A stretch of DNA of 64,000 nucleotides from Leptospira kanakyensis. GTDB lineage: Bacteria; Spirochaetota; Leptospiria; Leptospirales; Leptospiraceae. The notes under the pieces are model-generated. The model ran no database searches and was not told the DNA's origin. It saw only the letters and a list, made by a program, of their open reading frames with translations. The stretch lies in assembly GCF_004769235.1 (NCBI RefSeq), contig NZ_RQFG01000012.1, positions 1-64,000 on the forward strand, given 5' to 3'. The translations under genes and the position numbers were made by a program. This document shows positions 43,975 through 53,368 of the stretch, in pieces (within the stretch, counting starts at the first letter, position 1; each line of letters begins with the position of its first letter).

Positions 43975-44976
43975 CTATCCTAAAAAAATCGCATCGCGAA
44001 TCGGTGTTTGGTGAGAATCCGAAGGAACCACTGAAACCAATGGGCCTTCCGAAAGGATTTCTACTTCGTTTCCATCTTCCTTAAGTCCCACTTCAAGATT
44101 ACGAATAGGAACTTGATTTGAATTTTCTGTTAAATCCAAAACTGGTTCCAAATTACTTTCTTTTGGTTCGACTGTTTTTTTCTCAAAAAGCGGTAAGTTC
44201 TTAGATTCTTTCGGAGTTACAGAAGAATCTCTTGCAACTAACATGGTATAAGTGACAAAAGCTCCTGTCAAAATCAAACTCACAACAAAAGCAAATAGAA
44301 TATAATTGAAAACCATCCATTCCACAAGTTTCCATTGGTTTTCAAAAAGTAATCCTAAGTTCCCTCTTTCATAAACCAAAACCACAAGTCCCGATACATC
44401 GAGAGTTCCCGGTTTGTAAAGGGGAGATGTAAGCCGAACAGTATTTGATTTTGCAAGAGGTAAATAAGAAAGAACCCATTCAAACCCGGAACGAACCTTA
44501 GGATCGCGTTTGGAATTTACGATGGGATTCTCGCCGTTCTCCGCTTCCGACCATTCCCATTTTTTCATCCGAATTCCTTTTTTAAAAAAGGTGGAATGAA
44601 GGAGGTTCTCGTCCGGTTTTCTTTTTTTCAATTCATCTGGTGTGTAAATGGTATCTGTGGATACAAGAAGAGTGGCATCCACAGAATACAAACTAATCTT
44701 TTGGATGTAGAACTCTTCGGGATCATTTTTGGATTGTTCTACATAACGATGGAACATTTTTTCTAGTTCCATATAACCTTCGTTATTTAGCCTTTGTTCC
44801 GAACTTTTAGCCAAAGCCAAGGTCAAATCCCTGGCTCTATGGTCAGAAACAAACTGCTCTTGGGTCAGAGCATTTTGTAAAGACTCATAAAATGTCCAAA
44901 CCACAGCACTAAGGGCCAAGGTTTCACAGAGGAAAAAGAAAAGTATAAAGGATAGAAAAAAACGTGAATATTTCAT
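43975..44976 (-). CDS. Two-helix membrane sensor-like protein, unknown function
   Basis: 333 residues. Helix 1 (residues 8-28) and helix 2 (about 215-245: MVFNYILFAFVVSLILTGAF) enclose a ~185-residue periplasmic domain with DPEEFYIQKISLYSVDATLL, resembling Cache-like sensors. The cytoplasmic tail (~85 residues) has no recognised output domain; it is acidic and Pro/Ser-rich, and may dock to the STAS protein encoded next. Operon position before the STAS/zinc-ribbon gene and murJ suggests it reports envelope state. Family not recognised. Confidence 0.6.
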   Translation of the reverse strand: MKYSRFFLSFILFFFLCETLALSAVVWTFYESLQNALTQEQFVSDHRARDLTLALAKSSEQRLNNEGYMELEKMFHRYVEQSKNDPEEFYIQKISLYSVDATLLVSTDTIYTPDELKKRKPDENLLHSTFFKKGIRMKKWEWSEAENGENPIVNSKRDPKVRSGFEWVLSYLPLAKSNTVRLTSPLYKPGTLDVSGLVVLVYERGNLGLLFENQWKLVEWMVFNYILFAFVVSLILTGAFVTYTMLVARDSSVTPKESKNLPLFEKKTVEPKESNLEPVLDLTENSNQVPIRNLEVGLKEDGNEVEILSEGPLVSVVPSDSHQTPIRDAIFLG

Positions 44977-45036
44977 AGATCCCCCTTATACCTTTCGACC
45001 AAACTGCCAGATTTACAGAGGAAAATACAAAGGAAA

Positions 45037-45696
45037 TTAAGGGAGTGAGTCTATAAATCTTTCAGTAAAATTCTCTACAAATTCCCTTCGTTTCTTCGGG
45101 AAATCCTTATCTTTTCCCAATCGGAGAAGCGAAGTCATATCTTCCGACTTGGCCCCGCAGGGGTTGATGAGAGAAAAGGTAGAGAGGTTATTCACTCCAT
45201 TCAAAGCAAATCCAAAGCTTGTGAAATAGGATTTTGCATAAATCCCTTCGGAGACTAGTTTTAGTTTTGGTTCTTCGGCCGTATAAAGACCAGGGGCTTT
45301 TGGATTTTCTTCCACAGGAAGATCCCAGGTTTCCTGAATGGAGGTCACCAAACTCTCGTTTAGTGCATGTAAAAAATCACCCAAACTTAGGTTCCTTTTT
45401 TTCAAATCAATATGAAGATACCCAACGATTTGGCCCGGTTCATGGGCCGTAAAATCTCCCCCTCTTGGCAAAGTGACAAGTTCCACTCCAAGTGCGGAAA
45501 GATGAGCCGGGGAAACCAAAAGATTTTCCGCTTTCGCACCTATGCCCCCTGTTAAACATGGACTGTGTTCTAAAAAGAGCATGGATTCCCTTCGATTTTT
45601 CCTGGAATTTTCCTGGAATTTCACGTATCTTAGATACGAGACAATCGAAGGAAACAGGTAGGAAGGAAGTCCTTTTCGATGGAGAAACTTTATCAT
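45037..45696 (-). CDS. lipB: Octanoyl-[ACP] transferase LipB
   Basis: 219 residues. LipB signature RGGDFTAHEPGQIVGYLHI (residues 78-96), the catalytic Lys146 in KLKLVSEG, and INPCGAKSEDMTSL with catalytic Cys180. It moves octanoyl from ACP to lipoyl-dependent proteins, the first step of lipoate synthesis. The start at 45696 is supported by AAAGGA 5 bases upstream on the minus strand. It overlaps the divergent Panacea-like gene by 18 bases, so the start regions are read on both strands. Confidence 0.9.
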   Translation of the reverse strand: MIKFLHRKGLPSYLFPSIVSYLRYVKFQENSRKNRRESMLFLEHSPCLTGGIGAKAENLLVSPAHLSALGVELVTLPRGGDFTAHEPGQIVGYLHIDLKKRNLSLGDFLHALNESLVTSIQETWDLPVEENPKAPGLYTAEEPKLKLVSEGIYAKSYFTSFGFALNGVNNLSTFSLINPCGAKSEDMTSLLRLGKDKDFPKKRREFVENFTERFIDSLP

Positions 45697-46212
45697 GCGA
45701 TCCTTTGGATCCTCGAAAAATCACCCAATGGTAGAGCCCGCCTTGATTTGGCGAAACTCCTCTACTATTCGGATGGTGTTCATTTCCAAAAACATGCGGA
45801 GATGATCACAAGAGGAGACTATATCCACTTAGAAGACTCCCCTTACCCCGTCAAACTGAACGAAGCACTTTTATTTTTGAAAGAAAAAGGCCATATCGAT
45901 GCCATTCCCAAAATCGAAGGAAATGGAATCCAAGGGTTTAGCTTGCGGTTCTTAAATCCTATGGAGGGACTTGTCCTTTCTCGGGAAGAAAAGAGGGTGA
46001 TGATGAAGGTTTTAGAAGCCTTCCGAGGTCGTGTGGTGGATGAAAACCGCCATTATCCCAATCTCTACGAAAACTACGTAGTCACCCCACTATTTGATGC
46101 CATCCCATTTTCTGTGGATCGGATCAATACGAAAATCCATGTTCTCGTACAAAAAAGCCTTTTGAATCTATCGGGCAAAATGTTTAGGGTTTTATTTGAG
46201 AGGTCAGAATGA
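45679..46212 (+). CDS. Panacea-like (SocA/DUF4065-type) domain protein
   Basis: 177 residues. The first ~90 residues resemble the Panacea fold: [20 protein letters not shown], then [20 protein letters not shown], the motif that in SocA and related antitoxins lies at the domain core (LxKLLYxxDxxHxxxxG...GDxxxxxxYxPV). The C-terminal half is helical and unfamiliar. The start has AGGAAGGAAG 10 bases upstream. Its stop overlaps the panD start (ATGA), so the two are translated together. It may assist PanD or be an orphan antitoxin-like protein; neither is shown. Overlaps lipB head to head. Confidence 0.6.
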   Translation: MEKLYHAILWILEKSPNGRARLDLAKLLYYSDGVHFQKHAEMITRGDYIHLEDSPYPVKLNEALLFLKEKGHIDAIPKIEGNGIQGFSLRFLNPMEGLVLSREEKRVMMKVLEAFRGRVVDENRHYPNLYENYVVTPLFDAIPFSVDRINTKIHVLVQKSLLNLSGKMFRVLFERSE

Positions 46213-46565
46213 TCATCACTGTTTGCAAAGGCAAAATCCACAGAGCCGTCGTCACTGAGGCGGAACTCCACTACGAAGGTAGCCTCACCGTCGACCAAGA
46301 CCTTATGGATTTGGCCGGAATGAGACCTTATGAACAAGTCAGCGTAGTGAACGTAAATAATGGAGCTCGGTTTGAAACCTACCTCATCGTGGGAGAACGC
46401 GGTTCGGGGACCATTTGTTTGAATGGGGCCGCTGCAAGGCTTGGGATGAAAGGGGACAAAGTCATCATCATCACTTATGGCCAGGTGGTGGAAAAAGAGC
46501 TTTCCGCAGATTACAAACCCAAGGTAGTCTTCGTAGACGAGAACAATCGCCCGAAAAAAGCCTAA
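46209..46565 (+). CDS. panD: Aspartate 1-decarboxylase PanD
   Basis: 118 residues. Recognised by [20 protein letters not shown], with self-cleavage between Gly24 and Ser25 giving the pyruvoyl cofactor, [18 protein letters not shown], then [15 protein letters not shown] and [10 protein letters not shown]. It makes beta-alanine for pantothenate and CoA. Coupled to the upstream Panacea-like gene by a 4-base overlap. No panB/C/E genes nearby. Confidence 0.95.
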   Translation: MIITVCKGKIHRAVVTEAELHYEGSLTVDQDLMDLAGMRPYEQVSVVNVNNGARFETYLIVGERGSGTICLNGAAARLGMKGDKVIIITYGQVVEKELSADYKPKVVFVDENNRPKKA

Positions 46566-46630
46566 TTTCCCTAATTTTTCCAGGGTATTTCTTCGATACT
46601 ATCTGTATAAACCAAATTGGTAGTCGGAAC

Positions 46631-47482
46631 ATGAACAAAACAATATTCGCCATTTCATTCACCCTACTCACTTGTGCTCTTTTTGCCCAAGAAACAGGGA
46701 ATACACAAGGGACACAAGGAACCGTTGCCTCCAAAGACAACCGCGACCTGTATCCTCTTTCTATGTATGATACAAGAATTCGCCTTAAAAGTGTAAACTT
46801 TGTTAGACGACATGCTGATACAGGAAAAGGTGAATTTTTGGATGTACAAGTGGAACTAGAATCTAGAGTTCCCGAGAACAATGAATACGCGATTTACGTT
46901 CTTGCAGGACACGAATCCGATAGATCCAATCCAGATGAAAGACGACTCATCCCTTATCCTGCTTGGAGAAAGTCAGATCCTGAAAAAGAAGATAGAACTT
47001 TATACTTTTCCAACGTAATGCCAACTCCAGTCACTGCGAAAGAAATTTGGGGTGAAGAAACTTATGCTAAGAAAAAAGCAGAAGTAGAAAAACGCCACTA
47101 TGCTGGATTTGAAGCAGAGATGCCAGAACCTACTTTCACAGAAGTTGTGGATTACCTTTGCAAAAACAATGCAAAAGCTCTTCCCTTCACTTTGTTTGGT
47201 GAAACAGGACCTACAAAAGAAAAACAAGTAATGTATAACTATGTGGCTCAAACGGAAGATGAGAAAAAACGCCAAGTGCATGAAACTCTTCCAAAACACA
47301 CATATACAATTTACAATAACAAGTATCGCACAAACATTACGAGTCACCACTACACACAGTACAGACCAAACTTCCTTACTTTCAACAAAGTAGCAGTTCT
47401 TGTGTTTGATACAAAGAAACCAACCAATAGCCTTCTTTTTAGAAAGTTTATTGATATCTCTGACTTAAAAATTACTTACTAA
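46631..47482 (+). CDS. Exported protein, unknown function
   Basis: 283 residues from ATG 46631 (a frame open upstream overlaps panD and is not used). Signal peptide MNKTIFAISFTLLTCALFAQ; the Cys at residue 15 is followed by ALFAQ, so cleavage after AQ by signal peptidase I is as likely as lipidation. The body has strands with YDTRIRLKSVNFVRRHADTG, an EERRLIPYPAWRK-like stretch and many Tyr/His near the C-terminus (ITSHHYTQYRPNF). No family recognised; beta-rich surface or periplasmic protein likely. Confidence 0.65.
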   Translation: MNKTIFAISFTLLTCALFAQETGNTQGTQGTVASKDNRDLYPLSMYDTRIRLKSVNFVRRHADTGKGEFLDVQVELESRVPENNEYAIYVLAGHESDRSNPDERRLIPYPAWRKSDPEKEDRTLYFSNVMPTPVTAKEIWGEETYAKKKAEVEKRHYAGFEAEMPEPTFTEVVDYLCKNNAKALPFTLFGETGPTKEKQVMYNYVAQTEDEKKRQVHETLPKHTYTIYNNKYRTNITSHHYTQYRPNFLTFNKVAVLVFDTKKPTNSLLFRKFIDISDLKITY

Positions 47483-47490
47483 TTGGTAAA

Positions 47491-47514
47491 TCCAAGACCA
47501 GGTTTGGTCTTGGA
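47491..47514 (+). terminator. Hairpin after the exported-protein gene
   Basis: TCCAAGACCA (47491-47500), loop GGTT, TGGTCTTGGA (47505-47514): a perfect 10-bp stem 9 bases after the stop. No T-run follows, so it may be a stabiliser or a Rho-assisted end. A similar AAGACC...GGTCTT stem lies at 60155-60180. Confidence 0.5.
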
Positions 47515-47551
47515 ATCTAGGCTCGCCTGACCTAAAGAAAATCCAAAAGGA

Positions 47552-47764
47552 TTAGTGGTCAGTGCCTTCCGGGCGGATGGGGGGAAATTGTTCCGAAGCC
47601 CTCACCCTCCACTCGTCCTCCGGATGGTTCAAATGCAACCAACCGTTCGCAAAATCCCAACGACCGTCCAAATCCAAAAAGTCCCAGAAAATTGCCTGGT
47701 TCATGTATTTGTAAGTGTCAAGCAGATCGAGTAGATCCCTTTGTTTCCTTGGAGAATTGTCCAT
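47552..47764 (-). CDS. Small conserved-looking protein, unknown function
   Basis: 70 residues rich in aromatic and acidic positions: QAIFWDFLDLDGRWDFANGW, then LHLNHPEDEWRVRASEQFPP. The composition is protein-like, and no overlapping frame competes. The Shine-Dalgarno is weak (TGGAATAGA). No family recognised. Confidence 0.45.
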   Translation of the reverse strand: MDNSPRKQRDLLDLLDTYKYMNQAIFWDFLDLDGRWDFANGWLHLNHPEDEWRVRASEQFPPIRPEGTDH

Positions 47765-47850
47765 TCTATTCCAGTTTCGGTAGGATCTTCCGCTGGTCGA
47801 TGTTTTTTATGGACAAAACGAGTCCAACCTGCCGAAAATGAAACCAGACC

Positions 47851-48660
47851 ATGGCGATCACAAAGGAAAAAAAGGCAGACTTCAATGACAAACTGGTAGA
47901 TTTCAAAAACTACCTAGAGGAACTGAAAAAAGAGGCCAATATCTACAAAGTCCAAGCTAAAAAAAGTAAGGACATGGAACCTTATTTTAATATCTCCCTT
48001 GCCATTAACTCTATCAAAACCATTAACACCTGTATTGTGATCAATGAACTTTCCACCGCCATTTTGGAAATCAACAATAACAACTATTTAGAAACTGCTA
48101 GAAAAGAAATTTATAATGCGATCTCTTTTATCGAAAAAACGGTCGGAAACAACGTAGATGGTTCGTTATCCGAAAACAAAGAGTTACTCGCAAAAATCGA
48201 AAGGTTCACACCCACCCAAAGATTGAACCTTGTCAAAGGCCTACTCCAGGCCATGAAAAAAACCACTGCCGCTTTTGGAACCAACTCCAAATGGAAATGG
48301 TCTTGGCCAGACATCAATTTCAGAGTTGCGGCATGTACGAAAAATCTTTTTGATTTCATTGCTTATGAAAAAGAACAGGATTTGGAAAACCCTTATTACT
48401 ACATCCGCAAAGAACACTTCAACCTTGTCATAGAACTTGCTAACCAAGCCGCCCAGGATTATAGGACAAAATTTGAAATGTCTACACAAGATTCCACAGA
48501 TTTGAAACATTCTGTGGAAATGTTAGAGATGAACCGCAAGATTTTCCAAATTACAGGCGAAAATGAAGATTTGGAAAAAACCAAAACACTGATTGAGTCC
48601 TTCCAACAAAAAATTACCGATCTCGAATCCGACGATAAAAAGAAAAAAAAGAAACAATAA
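47851..48660 (+). CDS. Helical cytoplasmic protein, unknown function
   Basis: 269 residues, almost entirely helical by composition, without signal peptide or membrane segment. It ends in a Lys run (DDKKKKKKQ). Blocks such as [20 protein letters not shown] and [12 protein letters not shown] look conserved-protein-like but are not known to me; no domain is assigned. Terminal heptad-like stretches ([15 protein letters not shown]) suggest a coiled coil. It precedes trxA by 73 bases in the same direction. Confidence 0.6.
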   Translation: MAITKEKKADFNDKLVDFKNYLEELKKEANIYKVQAKKSKDMEPYFNISLAINSIKTINTCIVINELSTAILEINNNNYLETARKEIYNAISFIEKTVGNNVDGSLSENKELLAKIERFTPTQRLNLVKGLLQAMKKTTAAFGTNSKWKWSWPDINFRVAACTKNLFDFIAYEKEQDLENPYYYIRKEHFNLVIELANQAAQDYRTKFEMSTQDSTDLKHSVEMLEMNRKIFQITGENEDLEKTKTLIESFQQKITDLESDDKKKKKKQ

Positions 48661-48733
48661 TCGACGTTTTTCCCTAGAATCCCCAGTCTAGTTTATAGAA
48701 AGGGCAATACTTTTCAAAAGGAGATTTCGAAAT

Positions 48734-49045
48734 ATGGCACTTACGGAAGTCACTGACGCCAATTTCAAAGCAGAAACTGCTAAAGGCGTTGTACTCGTGG
48801 ATTGTTGGGCGGAATGGTGCGGACCTTGTCGAATGGTAGCTCCTGTTCTTGATGAATTATCGCAAGAAATGGCTGATATCAAAATTACAAAGCTAAACGT
48901 TGATTTCAATCAGAAGACTGCGCAGGAATTGGGAATCCAATCGATCCCTACTCTTCTTCTTTACAAAGACGGAGTTTTAGTGGATAAAGCAATTGGCGCT
49001 TTACCAAAACCGCAAATTAAAAAATTTATAGAAAATCACAAGTAG
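48734..49045 (+). CDS. trxA: Thioredoxin
   Basis: 103 residues. Typical thioredoxin with VLVDCWAEWCGPCRMVAPVL: redox motif WCGPC, active Cys at 29 and 32, and the cis-Pro in SIPTLLLYKDG. An extra Cys at residue 24 precedes the motif. A cytoplasmic disulfide reductase for ribonucleotide reductase and stress responses. AAAAGGAGA 11 bases upstream is a clear Shine-Dalgarno. Confidence 0.95.
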   Translation: MALTEVTDANFKAETAKGVVLVDCWAEWCGPCRMVAPVLDELSQEMADIKITKLNVDFNQKTAQELGIQSIPTLLLYKDGVLVDKAIGALPKPQIKKFIENHK

Positions 49046-49063
49046 GAAATAAATTATCCCCTA

Positions 49064-51217
49064 ATGGTCAGTTCTGAACCGAATGGTTTTACCGCTCTCC
49101 CTAGAGGGGGATATTTAGTCGATACATCCGAAGGGTACATCCAAATTGGATCCCCTCCGGAAACAATTAAAGACACCATGGGGCTCGAAAAGAAGACCCC
49201 GCTGGTGTTTGTCCTCCCCAATAAATTCTTCCATGTCGAAAAAGGGATCTCCATAGCGGAGTTAGAATTCCCCATTTACTTTAACTTCTTCTTTCGCGGT
49301 GGCAAAAAAACATTTATTGTTTGTTCTCCCGAACAAAAAGAACAGCTAACGATTGTTCTCGGGGAATCTCTTATGGGACCACAAGAACTGAACCTTGCTT
49401 CTGAGTTTATTGATGGAACGGAAAGTTTTGGTTTCCCTGATATCAAAGCAGAAATGGCACATTTCCGAAGTTACAAAACGATGGAAGAAGTGGTTGAGTT
49501 CGTTTTATTCGATGAACACCACAAAGCCCAGTTTGGAAAGATCACTATCGAACAACTTCCCTCCAATGAATTTCTCATTGTGGATGGAGATAAAAAAATC
49601 AAAACTCCTGGAGAGGTCGACTTCCATGTGAAGTATGATATTGGAAAAAGGTTAGAAGAACCTTTCCAACCCCCTCTCATCGGGATCACCTGCCTTGGGC
49701 CTTCCCATGGTTTTGATCCGACAGACAACACTTCTGGTTTTATCATCTGGCTCAATGGCCAAGGGATTATGGTGGATCCACCGGTAAACTCGACCGAGTG
49801 GTTACGAGAATCCAATGTAAATCCCAAGTTTATCAACTCCATCATCCTCACCCACTGCCATGCCGACCATGATGCGGGAACCTTCCAAAAGATCTTAGAA
49901 GAATCCAAAATCACGATCTATGCAACCGCCACTGTTATGGAATCTTTCCTTAAAAAATACTGTAGTCTAACAAAGATTCCGCGCCGTGAAATCACTGACC
50001 TATTTGATTTTATTCCTGTTGTGATTGGAAGGCCTACCATCATCAATGGTGGTGAGTTTTATTTTCATTATGCTCTCCATTCCATTCCTTCCGTGGGATT
50101 CGAATTTTTTTTCCAAGACCAGTCTTTCTATTATACTTCGGACCATTTGAATGATCCAGATGCCTTTGAAGAAATGTATAAAAAAGGTGTATTCCCTGAA
50201 ACTAGATACCAGTTCTTAAAAGACTTTCCTTGGGATCGTAAAATCATTTACCACGAAGCAGGTGTTCCTCCTCTGCATACAAAGATAAGTTACCTCGCCT
50301 CTTTGCCGGAAGAAGTACAAAAACGAATCACTGTATACCATATTGCTGCCAAAGATATGCCAGAAGGAAACCACCTTACACTTGCTAAGTTTGGAATTGA
50401 AAATACACTTTATCCGGAAATCACTCCTCCCAAACACCAAGAGGCATTCCAACTTTTAGAAATCCTCTCGCAAATCGATATTTTCTCTGGATTCCCGATC
50501 GAGAAGGCCAAAGAATTTTTACAGATTGTAAAAGAAGAGAAGTTTCGGCGCGGAGAACAGATCATCAAAAAAGGAACCCACGGCGACCGATTTTTTATCA
50601 TCGCTTCAGGGAACGTTCGTTTTGAAGGACTTTCTGGCGATCCAACAGCCGTCAAACGGTATGGAACTTACGAATATTTTGGTGAAGCCTCTTTAATTTT
50701 GGATACGGCACGCCAAGCAGACGTGTTTGCAGAAACGGATGTCCTGGCTCTTACCATTGAAAAAACAAGATTCTTTCAGTTCATTCGCGGATCCAAACTC
50801 CACGAAAACCTAACCAAACTGAATAGCATCCGAGAAACCAATACCTGGAAAACTCTGACGGAATCCCAAACCTTCCGAGGCCTTACCAGCTACCAAGTCA
50901 CCCAACTCGAACTCATCTTAAAACTGGAAACCGTGAAAAAGGAAGCAGCCTTGATTGAAGAAGGCCATACCTTCCACAACGCGTTTATCGTCAGATCGGG
51001 GACGGTTGTGGTCATGCAAAACCACAAAACCATCCGGGAACTGGGTGCAGGCGACTTTGTCGGGGAAATTTATTCCCTCACCAAAAATCTCCCGTCCAAT
51101 TTTAGTTTCATTGCCTGGCCGGGAACAGAACTCTATGTCCTTTCCGAAGAAGATGCCATCCAATACATCAAGAAAAATCCTGGTGTCTACATGAAGCTGA
51201 ACACTGTTTATAATTGA
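49064..51217 (+). CDS. Metallo-beta-lactamase-fold protein with two cyclic-nucleotide-binding domains
   Basis: 717 residues. Residues 1-200 are an unfamiliar domain. Residues ~200-450 are a metallo-hydrolase: GFIIWLNGQGIMVDPPVNST, zinc motif ILTHCHADHDAG (near 264), FYYTSDHLNDP, and IIYHEAGVPPLH. Then come two cNMP-binding domains. The first (about 465-585) has EYFGEASLILDTARQADVFA, keeping the Glu and Arg that bind the cyclic phosphate. The second (about 600-717) has FVGEIYSLTKNLPSNFSF, without the Arg, so is degenerate. A cAMP-controlled hydrolase is suggested. Starts 18 bases after trxA. Substrate unknown. Confidence 0.8.
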   Translation: MVSSEPNGFTALPRGGYLVDTSEGYIQIGSPPETIKDTMGLEKKTPLVFVLPNKFFHVEKGISIAELEFPIYFNFFFRGGKKTFIVCSPEQKEQLTIVLGESLMGPQELNLASEFIDGTESFGFPDIKAEMAHFRSYKTMEEVVEFVLFDEHHKAQFGKITIEQLPSNEFLIVDGDKKIKTPGEVDFHVKYDIGKRLEEPFQPPLIGITCLGPSHGFDPTDNTSGFIIWLNGQGIMVDPPVNSTEWLRESNVNPKFINSIILTHCHADHDAGTFQKILEESKITIYATATVMESFLKKYCSLTKIPRREITDLFDFIPVVIGRPTIINGGEFYFHYALHSIPSVGFEFFFQDQSFYYTSDHLNDPDAFEEMYKKGVFPETRYQFLKDFPWDRKIIYHEAGVPPLHTKISYLASLPEEVQKRITVYHIAAKDMPEGNHLTLAKFGIENTLYPEITPPKHQEAFQLLEILSQIDIFSGFPIEKAKEFLQIVKEEKFRRGEQIIKKGTHGDRFFIIASGNVRFEGLSGDPTAVKRYGTYEYFGEASLILDTARQADVFAETDVLALTIEKTRFFQFIRGSKLHENLTKLNSIRETNTWKTLTESQTFRGLTSYQVTQLELILKLETVKKEAALIEEGHTFHNAFIVRSGTVVVMQNHKTIRELGAGDFVGEIYSLTKNLPSNFSFIAWPGTELYVLSEEDAIQYIKKNPGVYMKLNTVYN

Positions 51218-51268
51218 CCTCAATTCGCCATTTTTGTAGCATTTCCATATCAAGGAGTCACAAATCAT

Positions 51269-52399
51269 ATGGAGCGTATCCTCCCCTTTACTGAAGAACA
51301 CCATCAATTCCGCGAGATGGCTCGGAAATTTTTTGAAACAGAAGTAAAACCACACCACGAAGAATGGGAAAAAAACCATATCGTGCCCAAAGAAGTCTGG
51401 AGAAAGGCAGGTGACAACGGCCTACTCTGCCCCGATGTTCCCACAGAATACGGCGGTTCTGGTGCCGACTTTCTCTACAACATCATCATCATCGAAGAAT
51501 CTTCTCGCGTTGGAAATAGCGGATTTTTTATCTCCCTCCATAACGACGTGATCGCTCCTTATATCTCTACATACGCAAACGATGAACAAAAGAAACGTTG
51601 GCTTCCCAAATGTGCTTCGGGTGAATCCATCCTTGCGGTTGCGATGACTGAGCCTGGTGCCGGATCTGACCTTAAATCTTTGCGTACAAGTGCCGTTGAT
51701 ATGGGTGATCATTTTGTGGTGAATGGACAAAAAACATTTATCTCCAATGGACAACTTGCTGACCTTATCATCACTGCGGTGAAACACGACAACGGAACCA
51801 TTTCCCTTGTGATGATTGAAGAAGGAATGAAAGGTTTTGAAAGAGGACGTAACCTAGATAAAATCGGACTCAAAGCCCAAGACACTTCTGAATTGTATTT
51901 CAACGATGTGATTGTTCCCAAATCAAACCTCATCGGCAAACAAGGACAAGGTTTTCGTTACCTAATGCAAAAACTAGCACAAGAACGTTTGGTGCTTTCA
52001 GTGGCTGCCGTGGAAGCAACAAGGCTTGTCCAATCCTTAACCCTCCAATACATCAAAGAAAGAAAAGCCTTTGGTCAAAAGATTGGGTCTTTCCAAAATA
52101 CAAAATTCAAAATGGCGGAAATGGCAACGGAACTAGAAATGGCACAAGTGTTCTGCGATAAAGTGGTCATGGAACATATGAAAGGCGAAAACACAACTGC
52201 AGAAGCCTCTATGTGTAAATGGTACACTACAGAGATGCAAAAACGCCATACCGATGAGTGTTTACAATTCTTTGGTGGATACGGTTATATGATGGAATAT
52301 CCAATTGCAAGAGCTTACCTCGATGCAAGGATCCAAACCATCTATGCAGGAACTACTGAGATTATGAAAGAAATCATTGGTCGCAGTTTAGGACTTTAG
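51269..52399 (+). CDS. Acyl-CoA dehydrogenase
   Basis: 376 residues, full length. FAD-binding and active-site patterns: AVAMTEPGAGSDLKSLRTSA, VVNGQKTFISNGQ, RLVLSVAAVEATRL, QFFGGYGYMMEYPIARAYLD and YAGTTEIMKEIIGRSL. The catalytic Glu would be in IYAGTTEIM. It oxidises acyl-CoA to the 2-enoyl-CoA; chain length is not readable. Preceded by AAGGAGTCAC. Ends before a strong hairpin terminator at 52455. Confidence 0.9.
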   Translation: MERILPFTEEHHQFREMARKFFETEVKPHHEEWEKNHIVPKEVWRKAGDNGLLCPDVPTEYGGSGADFLYNIIIIEESSRVGNSGFFISLHNDVIAPYISTYANDEQKKRWLPKCASGESILAVAMTEPGAGSDLKSLRTSAVDMGDHFVVNGQKTFISNGQLADLIITAVKHDNGTISLVMIEEGMKGFERGRNLDKIGLKAQDTSELYFNDVIVPKSNLIGKQGQGFRYLMQKLAQERLVLSVAAVEATRLVQSLTLQYIKERKAFGQKIGSFQNTKFKMAEMATELEMAQVFCDKVVMEHMKGENTTAEASMCKWYTTEMQKRHTDECLQFFGGYGYMMEYPIARAYLDARIQTIYAGTTEIMKEIIGRSLGL

Positions 52400-52454
52400 T
52401 CTTTAAGAACGAATAGTTCGTTGCATTTCAAAAACATAGATCAATAGGTCTCGT

Positions 52455-52486
52455 AAAAAACCCGGCCGGTTCAGCCGGGTTTTTTA
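52455..52486 (+). terminator. Intrinsic terminator after acyl-CoA dehydrogenase
   Basis: AAAAAACCCGGC (from 52455) pairs with GCCGGGTTTTTT (ending 52486) around CGGTTCA, and a T-run follows in the plus direction. The strongest intrinsic terminator I see in the window. Confidence 0.85.
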
Positions 52487-52558
52487 TTTACTTCCTTCGA
52501 ATCGTTTTTAAAACTACAAACTCGAATTAACAAAAGATATACTACATAGACAAAGAAT

Positions 52559-53368
52559 ATGATATCACCAGAAATAAGAAAGAAAATTGAAACGAAACTA
52601 GCATTGATAGAAATTGAATTTAATGTTGAAATCCTCTTTGCAATTGAATCCGGTTCAAGAGCTTGGGGATTTGAATCATTGGACAGTGATTATGATGTAA
52701 GATTTATATATAAACATCAGACGGACTGGTATTTAAGTGTTCTTCCTGAAAGAGATGTAATTGAAATACCGATTCAGGAATTGATGGATTATAGCGGCTG
52801 GGACTTGAAAAAAGCATTCTTTCTTATGAATAAATCAAATCCCGTGTTGTTCGAATGGTTACGCTCGCCAATCATCTACAAAAAGAATGAGGAATTTTAT
52901 AAGATATTCTTTGAAATATCAAAAGAATATTTTTCTCCAATTGGAACGGTTTATCATTATTTAAAAATGGCGAGTAGGAATTACAGAGAATACTTAAAGA
53001 AAGATACTGTTAAAGTAAAGAAATACTTTTATGTATTAAGGCCTCTACTTGCATGTCATTGGGTTGAACAAAAACAAAGTTCACCACCCATGGAGTTTGA
53101 AGTTCTATTAAATGAAGTTTTGACGGACAATATAGTTAAAAAGGAAATAACGGAACTACTTTTCAAAAAAAGAAATGGAATAGAATTAGGTGAAGAAAAA
53201 AGAATCGATTCACTCAATTTATATATCGAAAACAACATTGAACATTTCGAAAATCTAGTCTCGAACTTTGATCCAGCTCATAAACCAGAAGCAGAAAGTA
53301 TCAATTTAGCATTCCAGAAAATCCTCGGACTAGGCAAAAACCTAACCCAAAATCAGATAAAATATTGA
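52559..53368 (+). CDS. YcgL/RlaP-type nucleotidyltransferase
   Basis: 269 residues. DNA-polymerase-beta superfamily nucleotidyltransferase, the branch with EILFAIESGSRAWGFESLDS then DYDVRFIY (GSRxxG...DxDxR) near residues 23-50, followed by the family blocks SVLPERDVIEIP, WDLKKAFFLMNKSNPVLFEW and GTVYHYLKMASRNYREYL. Substrate unknown. AT-rich composition, unlike the acd and thiC genes around it, but like the cassette array. It stands before a VapBC-like pair and a decayed cassette site. Confidence 0.8.
   Translation: MISPEIRKKIETKLALIEIEFNVEILFAIESGSRAWGFESLDSDYDVRFIYKHQTDWYLSVLPERDVIEIPIQELMDYSGWDLKKAFFLMNKSNPVLFEWLRSPIIYKKNEEFYKIFFEISKEYFSPIGTVYHYLKMASRNYREYLKKDTVKVKKYFYVLRPLLACHWVEQKQSSPPMEFEVLLNEVLTDNIVKKEITELLFKKRNGIELGEEKRIDSLNLYIENNIEHFENLVSNFDPAHKPEAESINLAFQKILGLGKNLTQNQIKY

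Noticed and set aside
52411..52425. Left boundary of the relic cassette island at TAGTTCGTT
   Set aside because: Only about nine bases match and it lies before the acd terminator, so it is kept only as a weak hint.
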